From NCBI GenBank assembly GCA_963924555.1, contig OZ004595.1:4272599-4336598 (forward strand): DNA of 64,000 bases, given 5' to 3'. A model generated the notes under the pieces. The model was given only the letters and a program-made list of their open reading frames with translations. It did no database searches and was not told the DNA's origin. Positions within the stretch are counted from its first letter, which is position 1, and the number at the start of each line of letters is the position of its first letter. Source of the stretch: Crambe crambe. Lineage: Eukaryota; Porifera; Demospongiae; Poecilosclerida; Crambeidae. The translations under genes and the position numbers were made by a program. Of this stretch, positions 24,060 to 35,215 are shown piece after piece.

Positions 24060-25463
24060 GGCCACTTAAAATTAATTATTAGTTTCTCATCCCCGCCCGC
24101 ATCAATTTTTACCTACCGCATCAGAAAAATGTGATGGCTCACCCGGTCTTTTTTGAACGGTTGTCAGCTGAGTGTGAAAAGGCGGCAAGATGGTGTTTGT
24201 TGTTGTGCAAATCAGGTCTAGCAGGGTGTTAAAGAACTGGTATGGCTGTTCTGTCTCTGAGCAAGGTAAAGTATATCTGGCTAAGCCATTCGCTCTGGAT
24301 TGCTAGTAGCTACTAGGCCTAGTAGGGATGGGAGAGGAAGAGACTAGAAGGCTAACCACAATCAGTACAGTATGGGGGCAGAAATTTAGCTAGCTATAAC
24401 TCTCCTCAACAGTTTGGGGGGGGGGGGGGGGGGGGGAGTCCCATCATTTGTTAGCTTGCTATTAGTATAGCCTATAGCTGAGATGCTGTGCTGATTATTG
24501 TGGTTTTAATTAGCCTTCTTGTGTTCATTAATTTTGTTCATTAATAATTAGTAACCCTGTTGGAACTGTTCACACTCTATGCCTCTGGACAGCTTGATGG
24601 AACTTCATCTATCCCTGACGAATTGGTTTCTGCTATAATTAACTGTTTGATTGGTAAAAATAAGCAAGAAATGGTTCGTGTTAGTACCAAAGTGAAGGTT
24701 GGGGAAGCTGTATCGAGTTTAGGACAGTTTATTGAGTATTTGTATGGTAAAGATGATACTACTGAAGAACATTGCCCCTCGAAAAAGCTTGCAGAAAAGA
24801 AAGGAAATGGAATGCCATTTACTCCCACAGCACAGTATGCAAGAAATGTTGATGTTGTGATTCAGTGTCATGAATGTGAGAAGTGGAGGCTGCTATATGC
24901 AAAGAATGTAGTTACTCGCTGGGAGAAAACAAAGCTAGAAAAGATCCTAGAAGAAGTCCAATATTCCTGTGGTAGCAGTTTACAGGATATCGATGATGAG
25001 TCATCGATTCTGTGTCGAGTGTTCACTAGAACAAACCTGCTATGTTCGTCACCTATGGAAATTCCATATTATGGAACTTACCATGAGCCTCTCTGCTTCT
25101 ATTGTGGTTGCTCTGATGTGGCTGAGGATGATGATTTGCAAGACAAGTATCCAATTTGTAACAATTGTCTTCACAAGAAGCCTGCTGTATTAAAGCGTAA
25201 AAGGTAAGTCCCTTCTCAATCCAGTGGTGCCAAGAAGAGAAAGAAGTAACTGCTATTTTTTATTCATTCATATAACATTTATTTAATATTCAGTGTAATA
25301 ATTTTGTGTGGCTATATAGCTGTAATTTGTACTGTTGACCTTGCTTCTTGAAGTTCTATGTCCTAAAATAAACAGGTTACATAATAAATAATAAGTACCC
25401 GCACACCGCATTAAAAACAGGATGTGGTAAGGATGAGAAACTAATAATTAATTTTAAGTGGCC
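24060..25463. mobile_element. 1.4-kb TIR element carrying a zinc-ribbon gene, TAA target duplication
   Basis: The left end GGCCACTTAAAATTAATTAT...TCTCATCC and the right end GGATGAGAAAC...TTAATTTTAAGTGGCC are inverted repeats of about 34 bp. TAA flanks both ends (24057-24059, 25464-25466). The TIR resembles the MITE at 16911-17279. The only gene inside (24190-25207) lacks transposase motifs, so the element is probably non-autonomous, mobilised by a PIF/Harbinger-like transposase elsewhere. Confidence 0.75.
24190..25207 (+). CDS. Transposon-borne zinc-ribbon protein, function unknown
   Basis: Exon 1 24190-24265 (MVFVVVQIRSSRVLKNWYG) joins exon 2 24552-25207 through a phase-1 intron with a GTAAAG donor; together about 242 aa. 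The C-terminal half is rich in paired cysteines: CHECEKW near 24870, YSCGSS near 24968, LCSSPMEIPYYG near 25043, then CFYCGCSD and ICNNCLHKKP. This suggests two or three zinc ribbons. The protein ends in a basic tail (LKRKR). Very similar cysteine-ribbon proteins (…ARNV…LxCSSPxEIPYY…CxxC) are, from memory, common as uncharacterised proteins in cnidarians and sponges. Nucleic-acid or protein binding is a guess. A run of about 20 G lies in the intron (24416-24436). Confidence 0.7.
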
Positions 25464-25466
25464 TAA

Positions 25467-25804
25467 AGAATAATAAAGATAAAGACTTACACAGGTAGAA
25501 TTGCTGGATATTGAACAGGCTCTATTTTCTCTTGAAATTTTAGCTCATTACGACTTTTAAGCACCTCTTTACTAGCAACATAGCCACTGACATTGTCCAT
25601 TCTTAGTCTTGAGTGATTTTAGGATTGAGGATGCGCATTCCAAATAACTCAGTTCTTTATATTATAAAAAATTATTAAAAAAAAAAAAAAATGTTCATCA
25701 TCTGGCACATGCGCAGTTAAATCGTTGGATGTGGCAAACTTGGCCTCCGGACTCATTTCCTGCTGAGCGAGCGATCGGGTACTACACTTAGTAGCGAGGC
25801 TAAA
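25467..25804 (+). promoter_or_regulatory. Upstream region of GBP gene 1
   Basis: The last 165 bp before the ATG contain GCACATGCGCAG at about 25706-25717, resembling an NRF-1-type GCGCATGCGC half site, and no clear TATA box. The remainder is A/T-rich and non-coding. Confidence 0.35.
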
Positions 25805-27379
25805 ATGTCGACAAAGAAGTTTACTAAGCGTTTGCTCAGTGGAGCTATCCATCGCTCTATGCCGCTGATCATACCCAATGATACCAGCTACGATATCTCG
25901 ACCAACAAGTTGAATAAAATCCATGACGAGCGTCGCACCAGCCTCAAGCTGGTCCCTGAAACCCTACACCTATTGGAAAGCATCCAACGACCCCTAGCTG
26001 TCTTGGCAATAGGCGGACCGTGCCGTACGGGAAAGTCGTATGTGCTTTCACGGGCTCTAGGCTCACCTGATGCTTTTGCTCTCGGTCACACTATGGAAGC
26101 CCAAACGTTTGGTATTTGGATTGGAACGACTGTAATGGAGTGTGACGAGTTCACAGTTCTCCTGATGGATACTGAAGGGATCGATTCAACTAATGCCAAA
26201 GCCAGGGATGATGCTAGCATTCTAGTGATGACTGTACTTCTCAGTTCATACTTTATCTACAACTCAATTGGAGTTCCCAAAAAGAATGATTTGCAGAAAA
26301 TGAGGTATGGTGTAATGGATTACACATTGTTAATTTTATATTATAGCTACAGCTAAGCGACCTATCTCCACCACCGTTGGTTTGTGGTATATTGCTGTCC
26401 CCAAATAATGTACACAACCTATAGGTGCACTCTTCTCTAATTTAATTTTTCTTAGTCAATACTTTGAAATTACTTATCAAAAAGTGTTATGCAGTAAAGA
26501 ATATATTTGACAGGCTGTTTCTCCAGCTTTTAGATATTTGGGACTAGAAAGATAGCAAACCAGTTTTAGCTGAGGTTTGAAATTTCAATAGCACTTAGCC
26601 TTGACCCCAATAGAGCCTATAGTATCAATTGTTTGCGTATGAGTGTAGTATACAGGCAATAACCTGAAAGCTTACTGACTTTCTCTTTTTCTTTATTATT
26701 TTTTGTCCAGTTTTTCCATACCATTCGCTACTGCAGTAGCTAGCTACTTTTCCAAAAGACTGTCTTTAGTTATTGATTGGTGCTCAGATTATTTTTTCTA
26801 TTCCGTTTACGGAGAGTGTATACAAATTCCGAGGCTATGAATAACCGATACCAGGCTCTCTTTAGACAGGTCACAAAAGAGTACCTGGGGCTGAAGTGTT
26901 ACACTGAGCTACTGGGAGTGCATACAACACTCTCCCAGACCCACCTGGCATGCTATGTGCAAAGTAATACCTGACCACTTAATTTTTTGTCACTCTGCCA
27001 CTTCAAACGATCAATCTCTGTTGTTTTTGTTCATTGCTGTCATTTAGTCAATTCTCTGCATGTCATAGCTAATGTGCTTGATTTGCAAAGACACCCAAGA
27101 AGCATCAGCACTCTCCTCATGGTGTAGAGTTACTGCATAGTGACTGTGAGCCTGAGCCTAAGTCTGTTTAATACATTATTGTAGTAGAGCTTGTGTAGGC
27201 TAGCTAGCTCTAGAGGTGAATGCATGTGCATTGTGCATCAGCCTTTGGAGCTGTGCCTCACCACTCCTGGTGCCGAGATCAGCTCAGTTTAAACATTGGA
27301 GAGTATCGTCTAGACTTACTGAAATTGAAGCGCTCTAATCACTACTGGCTGTGTACATAGTCAACGTAACACACACACA

Positions 27380-27418
<39 letters not shown>

Positions 27419-29886
27419 GTGCACACACACACACACACAATTGAGTACTATAAACCTTGTGCATGCACTGAGGGTTAATAAAAAAGTACCACCTCAGGCA
27501 ATAATTGAGGATATCCGACCCCCCCCCCCCCCCAAGCTATAATATTGTCTTTTCTTTTATGTTGTTACTACAGCCACTTTGCTAAACTTGCAACATCAAT
27601 CGCTATAAAGGATGTGTCGGATCCTGAAACTTTTGAACTTAAAAATTACTTTCCCAACTTCCTATGGCTTCTTCGTGATGCTGTGCTCAAGGTTCCTTCT
27701 GGACAGACTCCAACTGACTATCTCAAGACAGTCGTACTTAAGCGTGGGAAATCCTTTGATGAAACAGCAAATGATAAGATTGGTCGGGTTATTCTGACAG
27801 TGTTTCCATCAATTGAGTGTAGGACAATCCAACCTCCTTCAGCAGATCCAGAAGTCATGCAGAACATTGTTGCAAAACAGGACAGCCTTGAGCCTCGATT
27901 CAATGAACAAATTGAAGATTTGATCAAGTATCTATTTCAAAACGTAAAAGCAAAGAGTGGCTTTATGGATGGAAAGCTGGTCGATGGTCCATTATTGGCA
28001 GCAATGGCCAGTCAATTCCTTGATGCTGTTAACAATCCTGATGCTATTCCCTGCATCACCGACACCTGGCAGACTGCTGTTGAGATAAGGTGCAAGAAAA
28101 TGCTGGATCAGATGACCCAGGAGTACATTGAAGAAATGAATGTAAAGATTGCTGATATAGGTCTTCCGATGGAAGAAGACTCGGTTTCTAAAAATGATTC
28201 ATCAAAGCCATGCACACTTTTTAGTTTGCATCGTTCAACACTTTTACAAAAGACAGAGCTTCTCTTGAAAAAAGTAGGTCACTTTATTAGTGGTCCCATT
28301 TCAAGTGCTGAAGGAGGTACATCCTCTTACAACAGGGAAACTCTCATTGCTGAACTTGAGAAACGAATTGCTGTTTTTTCAGAAGATACCATTTTACCAA
28401 TGGATGGCCCAAACATGCGAAAGAAGAAGGTGATTGGAGGGGCACTTTTCGAGTTTGTCCAGCATAACAATTCAGAATCTCGTTCATACTGCCATGCACT
28501 CTTCAAAAAGCTCTATATGAAAATTGAAGAGAAGATAGAAAAAGGAGATGAAAGCTACACTTTTGAGGAGCTCTCAAATGATCTAAAAATGCTACAGGAA
28601 GAATATCATCAAAAAGCTGTTGGTCCAGCAAAATGGGAGGTTTACACTGAAAAGGAATCATTCATCAAGTCTCAGGGAGAAAATTATAAACGCTTGCATG
28701 GTTTCAAGAAAAAGACTTTTGATGCACTTCAGAAGGCAGCAGAAGAAAAAGCCAGAAATGATCAACTAAATAATGTGCTGGACGAGCTTCAAATTCAGAC
28801 GAAAAATGATGCTGAGATGAACCAAAAGAAAATAGAGGCAATGGAAAAAGAGCATAAGGAAGAAATGAAAAATCTTCATAAAGAACAGGAAGAAAAGATG
28901 AAAAAAGATCATGAGAAATACGAAGACTTTATGAAGGCACAGCTTTCTGATATGGCAGAAATAACACAGGAGAATGCTAAGAGTATGAAAGAAGCATATG
29001 AAGAAAGGTTCAAGTCCATGGAAGCATTATATGAACAAAATCAGGAGGCACTAAAAGTTATGAATGCTTCAGTTTATGCAATGAAACAGGCTATTGAAAA
29101 TATGCGTAAGTTCATTTTCCACTTATACAGGAAGAGCTGAGCTTAAACTATACTTAATTTTTTGATTTCCTTATGATAATGCATGCCTTTTTGAAATGAG
29201 GCTCATAATTAATTGCACCTTTTCCTATCTATTATATAGCTCGTAAAACAACTTGCTTTGTGGCTGGTACTATGGTGAAACTGAGTGATGGACAAGAGTT
29301 ACCAATAGAAAAACAGAGACAAGGGATCAAAATACTTGCCTTGGGTGGAGAAACGACCACAATTACGTATGAATTCGTTCAGCATACTCTGAAAGAAGGG
29401 CAAAAGCTTTTTGGGTTCAATGATGACACACCATTTGCAGCCCTTCATCATCCCTTCTGGACGACTGAGGGATGGAAATGCCTAGATCCTGAAACAGCCA
29501 AGGAAGAGAATCCTGATGTTGACTTCAAGTTGTTACAAGTTGGCGATATCATCTTTCGCATTGCCCAAACAAACCCATTTCTCTATGAGCCTGTTAAAAT
29601 TCACAAATTCACATTTTTGTCACTTGAAGAGCCAACAAAAATTTATGGTCTTCACCTTGATGGGCCTCGCTCATACCACGCTAATGGCTATGCTGTCATG
29701 GCCAACTACCCAGTTCTGACCAAGAAAAGGATTCGTGAAGGGATGAAGAAACTCAGTGAAGAAGAGAAAGAAAGCTTGGCATTTGCTCTCTCATCTGCAA
29801 AAGTCGAACTTACGAAAGTTCTAGGCAGCTGGGCAGAAGATGCTCTTAGTGATCTAGGACTCACTACAAATGATATGGAGGACTGA
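25805..29886 (+). CDS. GBP gene 1: guanylate-binding-protein GTPase fused to a C-terminal Hint domain
   Basis: Exons 25805-26304, 27574-29105, 29240-29886 sum to 892 codons. The N-terminal large-GTPase domain has the P-loop GGPCRTGKSY (residues 70-79), DTEG (122-125), the GBP signature VLLSSYFIYNSIG, and the LRD nucleotide-contact motif (FLWLLRD) early in exon 2. A helical region follows, ending in a Glu/Lys-rich coiled coil (about 560-670). The last exon encodes a Hint domain, the self-splicing/self-cleaving fold of inteins and Hedgehog: nucleophile Cys683 in TTCFVAGT, a block-B-like LHHPFWTTEGW, LLQVGDIIFRI, and a YHANG...MANY end, followed by about 60 residues of helical tail. GBPs act in cell-autonomous immunity in vertebrates, usually membrane-anchored by a CaaX lipid. 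Here Hint replaces CaaX, suggesting autoprocessing or adduct attachment, which is inference. Long intron 1 (1.27 kb) holds CA and C microsatellites. Confidence 0.9.
27371..27439. repeat. (CA)n microsatellite in intron 1 of GBP gene 1
   Basis: About 30 CA units with small interruptions (ACATAC, ACGCGTGC). A pure C run follows at 27520-27534. Confidence 0.95.
29240..29883 (+). other. Hint-domain exon of GBP gene 1
   Basis: A single exon entered through a phase-1 intron (C|CT) encodes the whole Hint module plus tail. The stretch from GGGCAAAAGCTTTTTGGGTT (29399) to about 29845 is about 97% identical to the Hint exon of gene 3, whereas the first 155 bp of the exon are clearly diverged. In block B the residue expected to be Thr (TxxH) appears to be Ala, and the usual terminal His-Asn pair reads Ala-Asn. 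Confidence 0.8.
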
Positions 29887-30541
29887 GCTATGTTCTTGTG
29901 ACCGTATTCTTTGTAGCTAGCTATACAAACAGATGGCTATTGTGAGTTAGGATTTACCATGCATTCATGATTTGTAAACGCGGCTTAAATTGATGAATGA
30001 ATTCCCCACAACTGTGGTTTTATCTAAACAAACAGGATACTCTTATCTGGACCCAAGACCGGTCCTTATTTGGAAGTAGTAGCAGAGTATAGTGGTAGCT
30101 AGAACAATATATGCCTGGACCACAGCAGTATAACTCTATGAGCATATTCTTGTTGCAAAACTGGCTAGACCAAAGATACTGTAGATTTCATGTCCTATAT
30201 AATTATACAATCCATGCAGTTGTGTAAATCATAGAACAAAAATATATCCACCTATTCCCCAAATCTTCTTGACAATCAACCCGCAATGGACAGTAAGTTA
30301 GTACATTTGTGCAAACTGAATGTATCCATGCTAGCCTCGTACCAAGGCTCCCCTCCCCCTCCCCCCTCCCCCTCCCCCCCAAAAGGGCCTGGGTACAAGA
30401 CTAGTATCCATGCAGGAGATATTTTCTATCTGCCAACCAAATCCACCATGAAATTAGCATACTTCAAATAATTTTACAAGTATTATTAAATATGCTAGCT
30501 AGCTAACCAGAAAAGTAAAAATATCTACTTGTTTGGTGAAA
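29887..30541. other. Spacer between GBP genes 1 and 2 (convergent)
   Basis: No coding region. A short inverted phrase flanks a C/T-rich run: CTAGCCTCGTACCAAGG at 30331 and CCTGGGTACAAGACTAG at 30388, the outline of a small repeat element. Confidence 0.5.
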
Positions 30542-33500
30542 TCACATGATAGAACATGATGCTGCTGCTGTGGAAAAGAAAACACATTTAGCACAATCAG
30601 TCATTAGCTATAATGATTTAAATCATAACGTCTGTATCCCAATTATGATATGGCTACTTTATGCATGATTAGATATTTTTGTTTAATTACTCACCTACAA
30701 CTGCTGTTAGGGCTTTCTCTGCCACACTCACAAGCATATCACCCCAGCTATAGTGTCCATTTTGTGCACCTAATACATGTTCACATGAACACAAAAAAAC
30801 AAACAAAAACAACAAAACAATGCATTAGTCGATAACATCCATGCATGTCTTGCATAAGACCACGAAATTTACCCAAGCTGATGGCCACAATACTTGCCAC
30901 AACACCCATAACTTGAGTATATTAGGAGAGACCTTGTGACTACCAATATCTTGGCAAGATAATGGCTGATGGCCACAATACTTGCACCCATAACTTGACT
31001 ATATTAGGAGAGACCTTGTGACTACCAATATCTTGGCAAGATAATGATATAGCTAATCATAGAGTACTTTCTTACTTCCTTACCAGCAGTGTCAGCTGTC
31101 AATTTGTTCACTCTATCACTGAGGACAGAGATCTCTTCTTTATTTTGCGTCATAATTTTGTCCATCTTTTCCAGCATTGAGTCATGCTGCTCTTTCATCT
31201 CTTTCTGGTGTTCTTTTGACAGCTCTGCCATTTCTTGCATGTGTGCTTTTGTCAAATCTTCATACTTTTTGCGATCCAATTCTATTCGATCTGCTTCTTC
31301 CTTGTGGAGTCGTTTCATTTCTTCATTGTGTTCATTCTGAATTGCTTCCATCCTTTTCTGGTTGAGTTCAGCATCATTCCTCATCTGTACTTGAAGCTTG
31401 CCGACATTATCAGCAAGTTCAGCTGCTTTGGCTCTTTCATCTGCTGCTTTCTGAATTGCTTCAAAACTCTTTTGTTGGAATCCTTTTAATAATTTAAAGC
31501 TCTGTTTCTGACTTTGAATAAATCCTCGCTTCTCATTGTACACTTCCCATTTTGCTGGACCGACTGCTTTCCTGAAGTAGTCGAGTTGCAGCGTCTTTAA
31601 ATCTTGAGAAAGTTCATCAAAGGAATATTGCCCACTAGAAATTTTCTCTTGTATTTTTTGCTCATATAATTTCTCAAAAAGAGTGTGACATGCAGACCGA
31701 GATTTTGAGCAGTTTTGCTCAGCAAACTTCAAGAGAATTCCTCCAATCACTTTCTTTCTCTTCTCCTTAACTGGCTGTGCCTCGATCTCTCCTACCACCT
31801 GCTCTTCGTCAAATCTGGCAGTGCAGTGGTCAAGCTCAGCTACAAGACTCTCCTTGTTGAAGGTATCTGTGGAAGCACTCACAAGATGACTCACTTGATT
31901 CAAAAGAGTTTCAGTCTTTTTAAGCAATATAGAGCGGTGTATTCCAAACAGTGAGCAAGGCTTTGCAACTGCATCATCAGGTGAATCTTCTTCTATTGGT
32001 AAACCCACATCAGAGATGTGTATCTCAATTTCTCTGGTATATTCTTCGATCATATTTTTCAAAACTTGCTGGCATCGTTTCTCAACTGCAGCATTCCATG
32101 TGTCATTAATACATGGAACTGCATCTGGATCATTAACTGCCTTGAGGAAATCATCAGCCATAGCTGCTAAAATTGGGCCATCTACCAAATTTGAGGTAGC
32201 AAATCCTTTCTTGGTTCGAACACGTTGAAGTAAGTATCGGACAAGTTGCTCTACTTGTTCATTGAATTTTGGATCAAGACTGGCTTTTCTTCTTGCAATA
32301 TCTCGCACCACCTCAGGATTGCTTGAGGGTGACTGGATCGATTTGCACTCAATGGTTGGGAAGAAGGTTAAGATTGCTCGACCAACTTCATCACTTCTAC
32401 TTTCTTTGAATGACTTGCCACGACGCAGCACTTTGCTCACCAAGTACTCGGTGGGGGTGACCTCTGACCCATTATCCCCTGTCGGTAGCAGATGGACATC
32501 ACGTAAAAGCCAAAGGAAATCTGGGAAGTGTTTTTTGAAGTCAAAAGCATTCTCGTCCCCCTCAGATGATTTCTTCACCACAATGGAGCTAGCAAGGTTT
32601 GCAAAATAGCTGCAAAACAAAGAAGTAAGAATCAGAGTGTATCTTATATTATAACATGGACCCTAACATTGCAAGTTAGAGTATGAAAGACCAGTCTTTA
32701 CACTATACACATAATAAAACAATAAATTCTGGCACTGCATGTGTCTCATACCTGATCAGTACTAAAAGGAGTTGGAGTAATTCTAACATGTAGCTACATA
32801 ATTATTAACTATAATATGTGCATTATTCAGGAGTTTAACTTTTCTAATCACACCATAGCAGTGACTTGCCTTATTCTGTAGATTCTAATTAAAGTGCCAG
32901 ATGTTAAAAATATTTAATGCACTAATGGAGTTACACCAATAGAGAGCCAAGGTCACACTTTCACTGCCAAAAAGGTTTTAAAGTGTGACCTTGGTGATAT
33001 CACTGTAAAAATGAAAGTGTTTACTGTCCCAATGCGCACACTGTTTTGTTCTTAGTGTGTGTGTGTGTGTGTGTGTGTGTCTTGGGATAATTTAATGTGC
33101 AGTACACACTTTCAATTTTACAGTGTAGCTATAATCAGAAAACCCATTATGGTACTAACACAAGAAGCACTGCTATGTAAACAATCAGAAGACGCCATTC
33201 ATGCAGCTCTCATGCATGCTCTTATCATGATTGGTCTGATAAATACACCTAGCTACTCCAAGTGGTCATGCACCTTTACAGTTGCCAGAGAACATAGAAA
33301 TTTGATAAAATACTAGCTAGCTAAAGGTATACAGCTATAATCTCTGCAGAATAAATGTTAAGTGTTTGAAATTGTGACCTCCTTGGCAGCTACTGCTGGT
33401 GGGGAAGAGGATGCTACAATCACCATTTTCAATCTTGAACAATGTTAATCATTGATAGTATTATAGCATAATGGAGCCACAAACCCACTTGAAAACCATA

Positions 33501-33996
33501 TACTAATGCAAAAATCTGGTCATTATCACCTGTCTGTCATCAAATTTCTTCATCAAAATGTGCAGTGTGAGCAACTGGGCCAGCATCCAAACATAAAACT
33601 GATAAACTGACATATTATAGCTAAAATTTATTTAGCTACTAGCTATAATAATTAAACACCTTTGAAATATTTTTAAACTAAGGAAATGCAAGCACTGTGG
33701 CAAGCGAAGCTTAATATCTGATGATATCACCATGCACATCACAAAGGACGGAACCGGAAGAACGTGCTTACGACTATTGCCCTCTCATTCGACCTCCTAG
33801 TGGTTCGCTTCGCTTGCAATAATATATAATAATAATGATAATAATAATAATAATAATTCAAACTCTGCTTATTATTCTCAGCTAACATGATAAAAATTCA
33901 ATCGAATTTTTGTATCACCCTGATGAAGGCTAGAGTATTCTGGTCGAAACGTTGGTGGTTTGTTTCATAAGCTAATTTTATGAGAACTAATTCTAT

Positions 33997-34067
<71 letters not shown>

Positions 34068-35154
34068 ACTACCAAGTAGAAAATTAATAAAAAATTTGTT
34101 TCTGCTCTTACATGGACTCTAGAGCTTCATTCTTCCCATCTCTGTATTCACTACTGTCATGAAATTACACGCCATCTTCTCTTTCTCAGCCATTGCTCAG
34201 CAAACACATGCAGGTAGTTCAGCCAGTGGAACCATTTTTCCCCTAGCTACATAATTAGACGTCACGTACTAACGTGTTATATCGGCGACCCTTATCTAAT
34301 TCATGCATGCATGCCAGGAGATAGTCTCGTCCCCAGACCCTACCAGGAGATAGTTCTAGAACAGCAAAGAGTCGTGTGGAAAAATCACTAACAACTAAGG
34401 TGGGTTTTCCAGCCTATTATCTGTGCTACCTTCAGTACCTTGTTGCTCATACCTTGATGCTCATAGCTTTGTTGCTCTTCCCTAGGCTTTTCTTCAGCTA
34501 GCACAATAGATGGAAACCCCACCCCTTGTAAAGCTTATGCATGTGATATATAACCTTTACCAAAATTCTAGCTAACTGCTCAAAATTCTACTTGGTATGC
34601 AGTTGGCCCTTGTAATAACAATAATAGCATGCCACCCCTTCATACCTCATTTGCTCCAAGTCAGTATGATGGGGGACTCCAATAGAATTGTATATGAAGT
34701 GTGAGCTGAGAAGAATAGTCATCACCAAAAGACACGCATCATCTCTGGACTTTGCAAAGACAGAGTCGATGCCTTCTGTATCCATCAAAAGAATCGTGTA
34801 CTCACCATGATCAAGAACAGTAGTTCCTATCCAAATGCCCAGAGTTTGGGGATCATAGGTATGCCCGAGGGCAAAATCATCAGCGGAACCAAGCATTCGC
34901 GAGAGTATGTACGACTTTCCACTGCGACACGGTCCACCAATGGCCAACACGGCCAATGGACGTTGTATAGTTTCTAGCAGGCGAAGTGTTTCTGGAACAG
35001 TCTTGAGGCTAATACGCTTCTCGCCAGGGATTTGCACGAGCGTGTTGGTGGAAATATCATAGCGAGTATCGTTGGGAATGATGAGCGGCATAGACCGGGG
35101 AACAGATGAAAAGTTGGGATGTATGAGAGAGCGTTTTGTAGCCGTAGAAGACAT
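30542..35154 (-). CDS. GBP gene 2: guanylate-binding-protein GTPase ending in a CaaX box (CSIM)
   Basis: Exons 35154-34646, 32609-31084, 30769-30695, 30567-30542 sum to 712 codons (711 aa). The GTPase domain has GGPCRSGKSY, DTEGID, ILLSSHFIYNSIG and FLWLLRD. The helical and coiled-coil regions follow as in gene 1, with which it shares exon structure. After the same phase-1 intron the C-terminus differs: a small exon (GAQNGHYSWGDMLVSVAEK) and a final 8-codon exon ending AAASCSIM-stop. CSIM fits the C-a-a-X prenylation signal; a terminal Met favours farnesylation. Human GBP1, 2 and 5 end in CaaX boxes, so this is the canonical architecture. The 2-kb first intron holds MITEs, AAT repeats and a hammerhead ribozyme motif. 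The gene starts 61 bp from gene 3, divergently. Confidence 0.9.
32945..33125. mobile_element. Small palindromic elements in intron 1 of GBP gene 2
   Basis: CCAAGGTCACACTTT at about 32947 pairs with AAAGTGTGACCTTGG ending near 32996. Immediately after, ACTGTAAAAATGAAAGTGT (33002) pairs with ACACTTTCAATTTTACAGT (ending near 33124) around a (GT)n tract. The second element has a relative at 61838-61948 with the same TGTCCCAAT / GTACTGCACAC blocks. Confidence 0.7.
33815..34067. repeat. (AAT)n microsatellites flanking a ribozyme motif
   Basis: AAT/TAA runs at about 33822-33857 and 34001-34065 bracket the hammerhead motif. This is the usual tail context of a retroelement fragment. Confidence 0.85.
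33915..33958 (+). ncRNA. Minimal type-I hammerhead ribozyme motif (Penelope/retrozyme type)
   Basis: All hammerhead core elements are present in order: stem I strand UCACC (33915-33919), CUGAUGA (33920-33926), a six-pair stem II GGCUAG/CUGGUC around loop AGUAUU with two G-U pairs, GAAA (33946-33949), a very short stem III (C-G), cleavage triplet GUU, and the other stem I strand GGUGG (33954-33958). Minimal hammerheads with tiny stem III are known in Penelope-like retroelements, so this is probably the remnant of one. It lies antisense within intron 1 of GBP gene 2. Confidence 0.75.
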
Positions 35155-35215
35155 ATTTGAACTTTAAACTCGTATCGAGCCACACCCTTGTTGGATTTAT
35201 GTCAACGAACTAAGA
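35155..35215. promoter_or_regulatory. Shared divergent promoter of GBP genes 2 and 3
   Basis: Only 61 bp separate the start codons of gene 2 (minus) and gene 3 (plus). There is no TATA box; the segment includes ACTTTAAACTCG and GAGCCACACCC. Transcription start sites must lie within or very near this gap unless unseen 5' exons exist, so co-regulation is likely. Confidence 0.6.

Noticed and set aside
26777..26974. Frame YTNSEAMNNRYQALFRQ in intron 1 of GBP gene 1
   Set aside because: Short, no homology recognised, no matching splice sites in the GBP frame.
29887..31083. Search for a Hint exon downstream of GBP gene 2
   Set aside because: No CFxAGT, HPFW or YHANG motif on the minus strand; the small CaaX exons fit instead.
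31089..32609. Several plus-strand frames opposite GBP gene 2 exon 2
   Set aside because: Antisense shadows of a strongly conserved coding exon.
33051..33079. (GT)n tract as an independent microsatellite
   Set aside because: It is the loop of the small palindromic element at 33002-33124.
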